The position numbers and the translations under genes are program-made. DNA of 64,000 bases, taken from assembly GCA_050084515.1 (NCBI GenBank), contig CM114275.1, positions 4,092,001 through 4,156,000 on the forward strand, written 5' to 3'. This document shows, piece after piece, positions 46,201-58,680 of this stretch. This DNA comes from Blasia pusilla. Its lineage: Eukaryota; Marchantiophyta; Marchantiopsida; Blasiales. Each line of letters begins with the position of its first letter. The stretch's first letter is position 1. The notes below the pieces were generated by a model. It did not search any database and was not told where the DNA came from. It was given only the letters and a program-made list of their open reading frames with translations.

Positions 46201-47028
46201 GGCACCCTGCTTCCCCTATGGAAAAGGAAGCAAACGAAAAAAAATAGGAACATTCCAGGGGTCCTAGAAACAGTGCGAGCTCCAGGCGCACTATTGACTC
46301 CTTTAATGTACAGGAAAAAACTGTATCTACAGTTCGCAACTAAAAACTGAGTGACGACCCTCTGCAATGAAATAATTGTCGCAGAGGGTTTTCACTCAAC
46401 TCTATCAGCTTCAATACACACCGCCAGCTTGAAATGCACATGCATTGACAAATTTAGGTGAGTACTATCTCCAATCCACAAGGATCAATGGTGCGCCCAT
46501 ATGCCCATAATCACAAGTAAAGTTTCACAACCTGATGATGGCCGGGTTCTATGTACATATTTCTCTTACTTACCTCGAAAATTGACCAGCGTAAAAGTGA
46601 TCGACCTGTGCTGACCACGCTCGCCTCACTTCCCACTAGGGGTGCATGCCTGCACAATGTGCTTCGGTGGCCATTTGCTATCGGGCCGATGGCAGCGGTA
46701 GCCACGTGGTCGCAAGTCCCGACAACTTGAACCGGAACCTGGAGAAGGATGTAAGGCAGTACGCTCCGGGACCTCAATAGGAATTGAAGGGGGCTCAATG
46801 ATCTTGTATACAATATAGCAATCTCCTGGCGATGGCCACGTCGAAATAAATGTGGTTTCCCGCCGTCGTGACATCAAATAGCAGAGCACAGATAGCATCG
46901 CAACAGGAAACCGACACGAGTAAAACATTCCTCACCATGAAAGCTTGGCACTTGCGAGCTCAAGTGCAGAGCGATTTCTGGGGATTGCGTTAGGGTAAGA
47001 CATCCAGTTTGCCCTTCCACAGTATTAC
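43203..47028. other. intergenic region with a candidate plus-strand promoter
   Basis: The first kilobase should hold the promoter and 5' UTR of the minus-strand membrane-protein gene. A plus-strand TATATAAAG near 43,538 is followed by a CT-rich leader-like stretch with a 9-codon frame (MSKSDREAL) at about 43,664, so a divergent transcript is possible. No other gene is supported between 44,000 and 46,500. The last few hundred bases probably include the 3' exon(s) and UTR of the minus-strand coiled-coil gene, which I could not resolve. Confidence 0.4.
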
Positions 47029-50000
47029 CTGCTGGGCAAGATGCTTCGCCTGTGTTTCGATAAACTCCCTTTCTGAGTCTCCCAATCGATCTCCACACAG
47101 AGCCATGAATTTGTCAGGATGCCATCTGAGAAGCGCAACTCTGAGCTTCCGCCTTTGGACATCTAATGAGTCGCCCACTTCAATGAATAAAGGATTACCC
47201 AGAGGGGGCCAGGGTATATCGGCATAACCCAGAGTTAAGCCTTTTCTCGACTTCATTATACTCCAAGACTCTTCATACTGTTCATATGTCATCACCCTGT
47301 GGGCATATGAAGCCCAACCTGCCAACCCAACATATCCAAAAATCGTCAACCACCGTCGTGGATTTTACTCTGATAGAAGAGGCATTCGAGGATCTGGTTC
47401 CCAAAGTCTCAGTAGACATGATATCGGTCACATATTAGCGGCCAGAGTATGAAACTCAACAAACTTCGTGAACGGAAAGTGACTTAGGAGGTAGTGCGAG
47501 GACTATTTTGTGTTGCACATGCAGTATGTCGATTAGAAATACAAACGTTCCGACCAACACGAACCTTGACTGGATACGATGTCTGAGTACGACCACGGAC
47601 TCATATACATCCACCAAGTTCGTGGTAATACAAGCAGATTTGATATGGATTAGTTAGTTGTTCGTCCACAATCAACCTCGTAAGCTCAGTGAGAAGCTCG
47701 TTTGCTGAAAGTTTCTCATTGCCATTTCAATGATTAAAACTCTCATCGGAAAATTGAAAAGAGCATTAGAACCAGTGAAGATGGAAACACGGCGAGAATT
47801 ATAAGATCAAAAAGGAGGGGAAAATCGTTACGTTGAGAAGCGGTTGGATAATGCTGCCTGGCATGTTCCTGAGCCTGAGCCTGCTTACACGACAGTAGAA
47901 GAATTAGGATCCGTAACTTCCACAGCTCGCTACTTCGCGATTAAGGTTGTTCCAACGTTGTTTATCCTTGGCCATTTGCCTGTTCACGCAAATCACTTAC
48001 AGACAATAAATTCTTCACTATTGCGTGACATAGAGAAGCTTAGTACCCCTAAAGCAATAGGACAAATTTTACCTTTTTCTGTTGTTTAGCACGCTCTTCA
48101 GCTTTCGCTCTTTTATCCGCTTCTTTACGTGTTTTCTCCGCACGTCTACTCTCCTGTTTCGAAGCCCGTCTTTGCTCTTGCTGCAATTTTTTCTCAGCCT
48201 GCTAGTGCAGACAGTAGTTTAGCCGGAGGTACGAAACACAATAAGAGAATACAAAATCCCCCAGAACAGAAATCAAGTGAATTGTCGCAAGGTTTAATCC
48301 TATTCCTCTTAACTAATTCCTCCGGCAGCCTCGCCACTTCATATTACAGATGGATCGTTTGTAACAATGATTTTAGTCCCTGTTCACGACAGGCAACCAT
48401 GCTTCATAAATGAAAGGAGTACATGAGACATGAAGTTTAGATTGCTCGTAAGAGACAGTTCGCAGTATGAGCAGGGAGCACTATGAAAAGTGAGCAAGTT
48501 CTTACCCTCTTCCGTTCTAACTCCTGCTTCTTCATAGCCTCCTGTCTTAATCTCTGAAAGGAAAATGAACTTTCAGTCAGCGCCATGAGACTAGAGTTTA
48601 CTCCAATGGAACGATTCCCCGCGTCAATCACACGATGACAACCGTTTCATTCCCTCCAACGGTGAGGCGGTGAGAGGAGGCATACCTCCAGTTTAACGAC
48701 TGCCTCTGCGGCGGAGTCGGATTTTGTGTTCATTCGAGCCTCTGCCATTCTCACTCGATCTTGCTGCCCTCTGAGAATCTTGTTCTTTTCTTCCAATCTT
48801 GTAAAGAGATATGACATGCCCTGGTTTTGATTCACGCTGGACCCATCTTTCTCCGGGTCGTCCACAGCCTCAGTATCGCTCTTAAATTTGCAACGCTCCC
48901 TCAACTTGGTTAGGACTTCCTCAAGACTGGCGACATTGTTAGCTTTATCGACCAGCTTTTGTATATCGTCATCCAACGACCTCTTGTCCTCATCCAAAAC
49001 CTTCCGACAAACCTCTTCTTCCTTTCTATCCCTCTCGTCGGCCAGTTTCCTCCTTTCCTCTCTTTCATTAATATTATCCTCCATTCTCTTTTGAGCCATT
49101 TCTCTCGTCATATTCATCACTAATTCAACACGCTGACGTTGCTCTTCGAGCTTCAGACGTTCCACAGGTGACATTCTCCACTTATCTTCTTTGGCTCGTC
49201 TAAGGTCCTCATCCTTCTGCCATATTTTCATATCCTGTTCTAGTTTCTGCTCCTCCAGCGTCCGCCTTTTCAATTCCTCCTTCCTTTTCCGATCTTCAAT
49301 TGCCCGAATCCTTGCTTCTTCCTGAAGCTTAGCCGCAATAGCTTCTTGCTTTCGTCGTTTCTCCTCCTCCACCTGCCGCGCTGCATTTCTTGCTTCCTCT
49401 ATTTTATGCTGCTTCCTCCTCTCTTTCAATTGCTTCTGTTCTTGCTCCATGCGCCATACCGCCTCCAATCTCTTTCTCTCTTCTTCCTGCTTCCTTCGTT
49501 GCTCCATGAAGTGTGCATCGAGTCTTCTCTCTTGCTCTCTCCGATGCCTTTCTTCCTCCTCGTTGAGCCGCCTTAACTCCTGGAGCTTCCGATCTTCCTC
49601 CTCTTTACGCCTTCTATCCTCCTCCTGCTTTTTCTCTTGCTCCAAAAGCCTCTTCTCTGTCTCTTTCTTAAGCCTCTCTTCTTCTTGTTTGTACCTCTTC
49701 AACTCTTGCATGATCCTTTCCTCCTCCTCTTTCCGCTTTCTTTCATCCTCTCTTCGCCTTCTTTCTTCATGCTTCTTCACTTCCTGGAGAATTCTCTCTT
49801 CCTCTTGTCGCTTTCTGACCTCCTCTCTTCTCGTCTCCTCTTCCTTGCGCTTCCGTTCTTGCTCCTCATATAGCCTTCTCGATTCTTCTTTCTGCTTCTC
49901 GTTCCTCTTCTCTTCCTCTTCTAACCTTCTGACTTCCTCCCTCCTCTCCTCCTCTTCTGCCCTCTGTCTCCTCTCATCCTCTTGTTTCATCCTCTCTTCC

Positions 50001-51312
50001 TCATCTGCCTTGCGTCTCCTCTCCTCGTCATGTTTCCTCATTTGTTCCCCTTGAACCCATGTGTTAGCCTCTTCTATGAGCCTCCTCCGTTCCTCCTCTA
50101 TTCTCTGATCGTCCTCAATCCTCCTCCTCTCCTCGGCAATCCTTTTCACGTTCTCTTCGACGATCTTCCGGACTCCATCTTCCACTAGGACGTTTTCTTT
50201 TTCCTCCTCTCCTAGGATATTACTTCCTCTTTCGGTCCTCCTGGAACTCCGAGTGCTGGGCCTCTCTCGTCTTCTCGGTTCCGCTGAACCTCTCCTGATC
50301 CTCTCCTGACAGTGAATCTTAGGAATAGGCGAGGTGCTCTTTCCATCTGAGCATTCAGAAGGAGTGTGAGGATCTGGTGGTGAGGAATAGAGAAGGCCGT
50401 TGCACTTTTTCGCGCAATGCCTCCACTCGTCTTGGCATTTCTCTACCGTCTTAGCGCTTGCTTCATGAATTTCCTTAGCCTGAACGAAAGGCCGAGCATC
50501 ACCTTCTCCAGAGGGCACTCCAATAGGGGGCACTCCCACCTTTTTCTGCTTGTGTGCAAGATCCCTGTCTCGATTTTTGGTGTCCTTGAAGTGCTTTAAG
50601 ACTTCTTCGTGCCCTAAGTTGACATGCAGTAGTTGCTTCTTCCGAAAAATGCAGTCCAAAACCTGTAACACGAAAGACCTTCCAGTAAAGATCGCAAATT
50701 TGATCATGCATGGAGAAAGATGGGATTGAAAGTTTTAAAGGTGACTTCCACCATAGAAACCACTTAACCTCGGCTGCGATTACGAATGAACAAGTAGATA
50801 CAATCTCACTTGATTAGACACGCATATGACCGGCAGAAGGATGAAAAACGTGCTTTGGCTATGAAATTCCGACTCTACGTCATCTCACATGGAAGAACAT
50901 ATCTTCTCTGCGATTTTCATCAAAGCTTCGCGGACAGAGCTTCTCAAGACTCGAGCAGTCACTATGGCGGAAGCGCGACTTCTACTCTCCTCAATGATCG
51001 TGTGCCTTAAAGTTTCCTGTAGCCGTTGGGAACTACAAGATGAGAAAGCCAATGAAGATCAGCGGTGGGCGGGAACGTAAGGGCGATGGCTGATCTGTTA
51101 CAAATAGATCATTACCCTGACAATTACGTAGGCTGATCTATTACAAATTCTATGTGATTGCAGTTTAGATGATGGTATAGTTATAAGAGATTTGGCTTTA
51201 TGTGCTTGCCTTAGTTTTCTGCTTCTTCGTGGCCTGGCAATCTCCATCGAGCTTAGAAGACTGTAAGACTTCCTGTGACCAGGGAGAAAAAATCAGAGGC
51301 AGGAGTTATCTA

Positions 51313-51368
<56 letters not shown>

Positions 51369-52260
51369 GAAAACCAACGAGCAACGGAATGGCCTTACCG
51401 TCGATTGTAGTTCCTCCCTCTTGTGCTTGATTTTCAACCCCTTCTCTTTGCAGACTGAGCAAGAACGGAGATCGGCAGGTACTTTTCCTGTCTTCACATC
51501 CCTCACAAATAATAGGAGCCTTTCCAAGTCAATCTGAGAAGCGTCAGTGAGAAGCACGAGAGATCCCTTGGCTTCGATGATTGCCTTGCCTGCGCCAGAA
51601 CAAACGTCATGAATGAGAATGGCGATCAAACAACGTAATTACCATAAAACAATTCATCCAGTCTCCAAGACCAATCCGCAGCGCATGACGATAAATCTTT
51701 GGCACGCAAATGCTAGTAATTCAGCGCTTAGAGAAGAAAAAGAACTTCCACAGTTCGAGCTCGAGCTCACTGCAACAATGCATTGTTTCCAGCCAAGGGC
51801 AACCCTCCTATTCCATTAGAGCGTGACAGAATCATGCTCTGTATGCCATTGATGACTGGAAGTGAACGAACAATCGCATATCTTGAACGAAATAATCACC
51901 TTGTTGCATGTACTTGCATCGAATGCGAATAATGTCTCCAATGGGCATTGTGAATTGACCAGGTTTGTCAAACACGAGTGCCAATTCGAAGTCTGAAGAC
52001 GACACCGCCTCTGTTGAACTGGGCGAGCTGGACGAAGAACGGCTTCTCGAACGCTCAACGCGGAGATTCCTAATTGCTACATGCGATCGCTTTGGTCCGA
52101 CCTTGAACCCCTCAATTTCTATCGTTGCTTCCACGTTGAAACACGCATTCTGTATAGAAACGCCATTCTGACTTTTGCTCTCACCCGGCATTGAAAAGAT
52201 TTCAACGCATAATCCGGTCCTCATGATGGAGGAATTTCGACCGGGCCACCACTCAATCAT
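47029..52260 (-). CDS. large charged coiled-coil protein with C-terminal NFKBIL1-type J-like domain
   Basis: Minus-strand exons with consistent phases are 52260-51900, 51589-51399, 50662-48686, 48553-48506, 48198-48073 and one ending at 47029 (start near 47,320, not fixed). The 3' end is unresolved. The first six give over 900 codons. The N-terminal part (MIEWWPGRNSS; EATIEIEGFKVG; FELALVFDKPGQF) looks like a beta-rich domain I do not recognise. Exon 2 has a CSVC motif. Exon 3 is a very long E/R/K-rich coiled coil (about residues 340-780). The last exon has YADIPWPP and LRVALLRWHPDKF, the J-like HPD core of NF-kappa-B inhibitor-like protein 1 homologues, which often follow a charged helix. 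Function in plants is not established. Exons may belong to two genes, but matching phases argue for one. Confidence 0.65.
51316..51365. repeat. CT/AG dinucleotide microsatellite
   Basis: About 24 uninterrupted CT units. It lies in the second intron of the minus-strand coiled-coil gene, just downstream of the donor at 51398. Length variation is likely. Confidence 0.95.
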
Positions 52261-54385
52261 GTTTCGGGAGCCCAATCTAGAATGTGCTAGGAATGCAATT
52301 CCACATTTCCTCGGAAGGAACCAGCGGTCTCTGCTGGAGGCTTCAGCGAGCTGTACTCGAGTTGCTCCGACCTCACGGGCTAAAGGGCATCGTTGACAGA
52401 CAATGCGTTCAAGAAGCTACGGAGCGACTCCGTTATTACGGTTCAAAGTGAAGCTCTTGCACGGCCGAAGAATCGCGCGATTAGAGACGGTGGCGATTCA
52501 TGCGGCACAACAGCCGAAAGAAACGTCGAGAATTTTGAAACGCCGACAGCAAGTTCGAATTCCGAAGCGGAGCGGACGATCGAAAATTAAGGCAATTTTT
52601 TTGCAAGAATCGGATACAAATCGCTCTGGTTCCTCCGCTGCACCAACATATCTCTCCTCGAGTCACTCTTTCCCACACTCGCGATGACCCGGACGTGGGC
52701 CATTCTCGCACCGATCTCCACGCCGAAAATCCAACCGGCTACGGATCAAGCGAGGACCACAATCACTCCACAGAAAGCATGCCACATGGTATCATGCAGA
52801 AACTCGCAGCGCCAAATAGAGCCATCGGCGGGTGGATAAACCTGGTCGCACGCCGCACTGTGGCGCCGGCTTAGGAAATGTCGAAAATCGCTGATAGTAG
52901 AGCAGCACAGGAGATCGGGAGCGAGAGCCGGAGCGAGCGAGTAGTAGGAGCCGTGAAGGCAGGCGGGCGGGCGGGCGGGCGGGCCAGGAGGGAAGGGAAG
53001 AAGCCAAGTAGCGCCAATTTTCAAATCCGCCAAAAGGCACGTCTAAAGCGTTTGAAAACACGGTTTCGGCGCATTAATGTTTAGCGCTCCCTACCTTCTT
53101 CCCTCCTTTCCTCCCTGGGCATTGGGGCAAGCAGAGCCTTCATTGTCCACCGAAACCAGAACTGACGCCTCTCTAATTTCTCCTCCGGCGATTTTCTTGA
53201 GCGATCGTCTCGATTTTCCCCTCCTCCTCCTTTTCGTTCCTTCCTGCTCAATCGCTGGAAAAAGGGCCGACGAAACAAACAAAATCCGAAGCGCACCGCA
53301 CCCATCCAATCGGCGAACGCGCAGACCTAGTCTCGTCGAATCCATGCACCATAGCCACAAGGGACACTCTCGCAGAACCCACCTGTACCGCTGCCGTATC
53401 GTATGTACGCGCGACTCGCACACCATTTTGCCTCGTCCGCGTCGCTACCCCCGCGCCAAATCTAGTCGGGCCTCTGTTCAGAGCGAACGTGCTTGGCGGG
53501 CTCCCGAATGCGCCTCTAATTTGGCCGCACATACTGTCGCTGCCCCCGATGGATGGTTCCACTTTGCAGCACGTGCTCTCGCCTCCACCTCGAAACGACA
53601 GAGAGCGCCCTTTTCCCCCCTAAGATCGGGGCCACATCTAGCGCCTGTGCCACCAATCGCGGATACTACTATCCAGTAGCGTGGCCTCGATTCCCATGGC
53701 CCGGAGCGCCGCGGCCAACGTGGCGGACACCCCGCTATTCTGGATCGTAGGCAGCGAAGCTGCTGAATACGTGGCATGGCATGCCAGTCATGGCATGTCA
53801 GATCAAGAGGGCCACGAGATAGGATCTTCCGTATCGTAAGGAGAAGATTCCAGACTCCACTTCAAGTGCTTTTATGAAAAAGTGGGAAGTTGAGTAGTTA
53901 CAACCATTAGTGCCAAACGCTAATCGCATTTAGGGTTGCTAAGCGTTATAAAGGCGTACTTACTGTTCCGTAAGCTCCCCTGCTAAGTACGATTTGGGGA
54001 AGGGAGACTGCCTTGTGAATAACTTTTTCCCTCTTTCACGTTTTAATAATATCCCAAACTCAGCGAAAAAATTACCATCTTCTTTTCTCTAAATTAATCG
54101 TTTGCTGGTTCGTTCGCTCACCAATCAACCACTGCAAAAGGGAAGATCAACGTTTTTTTTTTCCCCGTAATTCTTTGCAGTTCAAGTATATTTGGTTGTT
54201 GCAATGCTTTTTGGTTGAAGTATAGACGGTTTGCGATTGGGCTGTCGACGGAAGAAAGGGCCTCCAGTTGTGCACTTCGAGAAATGGAAGTGTTGTAGGA
54301 GTCCATTACGAGAGGAATGTACGAATATGAGGAATCCATAGATCGACAAAGGCTATGGAATGATTTGGGTATTTTTGTTTGGTAA
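52261..54385 (-). promoter_or_regulatory. GC-rich upstream region of the minus-strand coiled-coil gene
   Basis: GC content is high from about 52,400 to 53,800, as at plant gene promoters and 5' UTRs. It includes a GGGC/GCGG repeat at about 52,963-52,985. Frames on both strands (for example 53077-53679 plus) are composition artefacts rich in R, S, P and A. Upstream non-coding exons may be present. After 53,900 the DNA becomes AT-rich without genes. Confidence 0.4.
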
Positions 54386-54515
54386 GGGGCTATGCGTCCT
54401 CTCTTTGATGAATAATTTTCTTTACTAGGGGGGCTATGGGTCCTCTCTTTGATGAATAATTTTGTTTAGTAGGGGGCTATGGGTCCTCTCTTTCATGAAT
54501 AAATAAGATGACAAG
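54386..54515. repeat. tandem repeat, three copies, 44-bp period
   Basis: GGGGCTATGGGTCCTCTCTT followed by TGATGAATAATTTT recurs with an exact 44-bp period: the first C after GGGG is at 54390, 54434 and 54478. The third copy is truncated. Confidence 0.92.
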
Positions 54516-55267
54516 AAGGAGCGCCACATCATTCATTCATTCAACAGTTCGGGGATAAAATGTATGATTTGGTTCCTATATCTAGCGAGAGAAAATCAGA
54601 AAAACTCCCAGCTCAGCTGAGATAATAAAAGATAATATCAATAACTGTGGTAGGAACAAGACAAGGAGAGACCCAAAATTTGGAGGGAAAGTGAGGAGGG
54701 CAGGAGAACCACTAACCACTTTATGGAGACAAACGTAAAGAAGTCGCGAAAGAAAGCAAGGGATATTACATGCCTTTAATTAGATATTCCATGCACACCT
54801 TACTCCAATAATACGTTGTCTTCTAACATATCGAGGAGCTGGAATTTAGCGAGAGTTCCGGGGAATTCGCGAGTTATTGGCGTAGAAAACATAACATCAA
54901 TGACATGGATATCAATCGTTTTTATCTATTTATTTATTTATTTATCTATTACATAAAAATAGACTTCTCTCTTTTTCAAGCTTGTTCCAACAAGCATCTT
55001 TGGAAAGTACTTGGCAGGGAGTAAGTCCTTAAAGTAACCTTGGAGCATTTGGAATTTTGGACTACTTGTGGGGGGTGCCCGACAGCCTCATGCCGCTATG
55101 CTTAATTAATCTTGCTATGAGTGTCATGAGTCTGTGCTAGTCTAGTCTTTCGATGGTTAATTAATCTTGCTATGAGTGTGTGCTAGTCTAGTCTTTAGAG
55201 AATTTCTTGCATGAGGATTTGGTGCCTTTTGATTCGCAAATATGGGATGGGAGAAGGATTTTATGAC
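54516..55267. other. AT-rich DNA leading into a local repeat family
   Basis: No gene seen. At about 55,100-55,195 a unit (TTAATTAATCTTGCTATGAG then CTAGTCTAGTCTTT) occurs twice in tandem. From about 55,200 the sequence (GATTCGCAAATATGGGATGG, AGGATTTTATGACTT) is a copy of the repeat at 58,080-58,260. Confidence 0.6.
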
Positions 55268-57171
55268 TTCCATTCAAAGGGAGAAAGATGAACAGTAATA
55301 ATTATGCATGATGGAAAACCCCAAAAAACCAAAAGAGGGGGACTTAAAGAGTCCAGTATCTAGAGGCCACAATCTGCCATGAAAAGAGAAAAAAATATAT
55401 ATATGTAGAAAAAGGATGGGAAACCCATCACGATACAAAAGAGGGGGCGTGGAGACCCAAAAATAGACCTCAAGAGGCTGGAAACAGCCCCGAGGAGAAA
55501 GAAGTGGGCCTTCCCCCCTAACGACCAAAATCACCAACAGCAGAGACAATATCAGCAACACCTAGATAACTCTGACTACCACTAAGTGGGCCTCTAGCAT
55601 TGGCGTCTCCAACCGCCTCAGCCCGCCGCAGAAGCCCATTTTTCTGGGCGCGCTGCAAAGCTATGGAGACCCGTTGCCTACAATAAAGTATCGCAGTGGT
55701 TAAGGACAACCCATTTCTCGACTGGAGATGATGGGCGCAATCCGTAAGGAACGAGTCAAACCTCTCCCCCATCGCCCCGTACATCTCAATGGCTAGGGGG
55801 ATAAATCGATGTCCGTCATGAAGTCGACTATAAATTTGGATCTTCTTGACCGCCGTCGCCGCCGCTCCTTGTAGCAATCTCCCTTGTGCTACCACTTGGG
55901 CTCGCACCGCCTCCCGCGTAGGATCCGTCACTACAACATCCGCTACCACCACCTCAGACTCCCTCGTCATGTAGAGATCAGCACGGATAAGGGAATCCCG
56001 CATGGAGTAGTGCCTCTCTCTTTGTACATGGAATCCACTCTCCCAAGCAATAGAGAACATAATATCCCGCACTGCATCGTGAGTGGCTATCCTCTCACCC
56101 CCAACTGGACACCGTGCCAAATGCACACCAAGTGGATCCAGACTCCGGCGACACTCGCAGTGTGTCGAACTAACCACCGTTGGTTGGGGCAGGCCCAGTC
56201 GGAACCTCATCGCTGTAGTGTAGGTAAGTGGTGCGATGCGGAAAGCCGGAATGAGGGGATGAGCCCCCACCCATGAGCCTGCCCCCTTTCCGGAGCAAGA
56301 ACGAATACGGGCCCGAATCTCCATGGGGATATTCCCGTCTGACATAGTATCTCTAAACAATGCATCAAAGTGGGCTTCCATCAAAGAAGATTGGAGCCCA
56401 GACTGTCCGGAGGTAACTAGGGAAGAGAAAGCGGGAAGAACTGCTCTAGCCTCAATAAGAAGGGAGTCTCTACAAGCTGTGAGTGAAGACTGAAGTGGGA
56501 AAAGACCATCCTCAACCTGAGAAACGTACTGTAAAAGTAGCGGTCTATCCATAACCAAAAATTGGGAGCAAAGGAGGGGTGCTACAATGGCCCAACTCCC
56601 TAAAAAGGCTGAAGACGCCACTAACTCAGTCGCTATGAGCCCTACTCCACCAAAGGCAATCGGCCAAGAAGCCTATCTACGGGCTAACTCCCCCGCGGGG
56701 CACTCTAATGAGCCGGGTCCTAGAAGATCCCCTAACGCCTGCATAATCTTTCTATCAAAGGATCTATACAAGGAAGAAATATGGCTAGTCGCCCACACAG
56801 TTCTACACAGATAACCAGGTCTACGGGAAAAACATGACGAGAGGATTCCATAAGCTACTTGAGGGTCACCAATCCTCGTGAGATCGTCGACATGAAGAAG
56901 ATTCTCGGTAAGAGCCGCCGCCACAAAACTCGATACAAAGTCCTGGCTCCCGAGTGGGACTCCCAAGACGCGAAGCCCTCTAGCAGGTGTCAAAAAACCG
57001 TCGGGTAAATGAATATCCGCTGACAAGCCTAATGAAGACCAAGCCTTGCACTTTCCCGCCTTCACCGCAAGGCCGACGTGTGCCAACTGTGCTGAAAAGT
57101 GTTGAAATGCAGGAATAACCAAGTCTCCAGGGCCGACAATATGAGGAAGGAAGGAGGGGTCATTCCCCCTA
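55268..57171 (-). mobile_element. 5'-truncated LINE of the restriction-like endonuclease type
   Basis: The minus strand encodes the end of a reverse transcriptase, a CCHC zinc motif and a C-terminal restriction-like endonuclease, then about 250 bases of 3' UTR. The catalytic YADD block of the RT is missing, so the copy is 5'-truncated near 57,171. The flanks align to an uninterrupted paralogous repeat at 58,080-58,260, which marks the insertion limits. No clear poly(A) tail or target-site duplication was seen. Confidence 0.75.
55518..57170 (-). pseudogene. RT C-terminal part, CCHC motif and restriction-like endonuclease
   Basis: One minus-strand frame runs about 550 codons with a single stop, TAG at 56675-56673, between the RT thumb region (HVGLAVKAGKCKAW, LRVLGVPLGSQDF) and IAFGGVGLIATEL. 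After this come CECRRSLDPLGVHLARC (CX1CX9HX4C), HDAVRDI, and an R2-like endonuclease pattern: RADL, VVVADVVVTD and KKIQIYSRL. R2, Dualen and similar LINEs use this C-terminal nuclease to nick the target and prime reverse transcription. Most land-plant LINEs are L1 or RTE types with an N-terminal APE nuclease instead, so this is unusual. Truncation makes it inactive alone. Confidence 0.8.
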
Positions 57172-58680
57172 TGATATAATCAAGTTATGCAATTGCTTCT
57201 TGTAGGCTTGTCCAAAATTTATCGAGTCTACGCTACAACTCGATCATTTATCTCATTGTACTTATGAGTGTAGTGAGTTTGGTCGATAGGGGTGAATGTC
57301 CCTTCTTCCTTCTCAAGGCCGGATGTGGTCTTTGGATACTTGACTCTTTGGATACCCCTCTTTTGTTTTCTGATGGGTTTTCCATCCTATCATGCATACT
57401 TATTAAAGTTAATCATTACTTATGAGTGTGCTCGCCCATATTTTCTAAATAGGGCTATGTTCCCCTACCACCTTCATTCTTTGTAGAGTCTTTTACACAT
57501 CAATTATATAGTACTAGGAATTTCTTGCATACAAATTGAAAGTGTGAGACAATTTTGGATGCTTAATCATGGTTTTCTTTGAGGAAATTTGAAATTTCCA
57601 ATCGAAAAATTCCTTGGACGAGCATGGCTTGCGTCAAGAACTTCCGAAATATCTCAAGTAACTCCTCGAGCCTTGCTCGTAACTTCTAGGGATTTTACCA
57701 TGAAGAATAGGGCATGTCATGTGGGGTTGCCCAAGAAAGGGGATGTCCATGTGAGGGGTTTTATGTAGCTCTCGATTACCAACACTTCATGGAATCAAGC
57801 AAATGATTTGGCATTGTCCCAATGTCATCAAGTTGCTACACACTAATACACAACCACGAAGGTGCACATGACATCCGGTCAGGGCACGATATGCACCTCA
57901 AGAGCCACCCAAAATTTGGGGAAAATGTTGGTTGTAAGTGGAACTTACGACCACCCACACGGCTTGCTTTGACTTGCCCTAACGTCCCTAATGAGAATTA
58001 TCATGCTATTTCTTCCAATTCAAGCAGGAAACTCTTAAAGACTCTCTTGAATATTATGATCCAAGTGGAAAATACTCCACCAATTCGCAAATATGGGATG
58101 GGGAATTTCTTGCACAAGGATTTTATGACTTTGGGTCACAAGTATGGGATGTTTTGATTTTTGATGATTACATTATGTAACTACTTCTTGTAGGTATGTC
58201 TAAAAGTTAGAGAGCCTACACTACAACTTGGTTATTTGCCCCATTCCAGCTATGAATGTGGTCCCCCATCTATATTATTATTGGAGAGTGCCTTGGTGAT
58301 TTGCAAACACCTATCCGCTTGACACATGGTAATTGGGAAAGAAAATTATTTTTTCATACTATGGGCAGCAAGAAAAAAATTCAAATTGTGTGGCATGGTT
58401 ACTCCCCTCACTCCCGTGCATGGCACCCGTTGTATACAAGTATGTTCTTAACCAAGCCTCAACTACTACCAAAAATCATTACATGGTTGGCCAAAAAATT
58501 TCCGTGATTGAAAATGAAAAAAATTTGACACTAAATGAGGATTTTCTTCAAAAAATCTTGAAATTTCCAACTTGGACTCATAAAAATCTAGGATTGGGAT
58601 CCCTCACGATCAGAGATTTCTCAATACGTCTCAAGTAAGTAGCCCAGCCTTATATCTAACTACCCATGCTTTCGCCCCCC
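57172..58680. other. repeat-family DNA containing the LINE's paralogous empty site
   Basis: 57,172-57,280 (TTGCTTCTTGTAGGCTTGTC, then CTACGCTACAACT) matches 58,180-58,240 (CTACTTCTTGTAGGTATGTC, then CTACACTACAACT). The block 58,080-58,180 matches the left flank of the LINE at 55,235-55,267. No gene is supported. A Helitron-like start, TCTATATTATTATTGGAGA, lies at 58269. Confidence 0.6.

Noticed and set aside
49346-50188. Long plus-strand frames rich in S, L, F and C
   Set aside because: They are the antisense of the E/R/K-rich coiled-coil exon (CTT/CTC-rich strand) and carry no independent signal.
53077-53679. 200-codon plus-strand frame
   Set aside because: Arg/Ser/Pro-rich artefact in a GC-rich upstream region, with equally long frames on the other strand.
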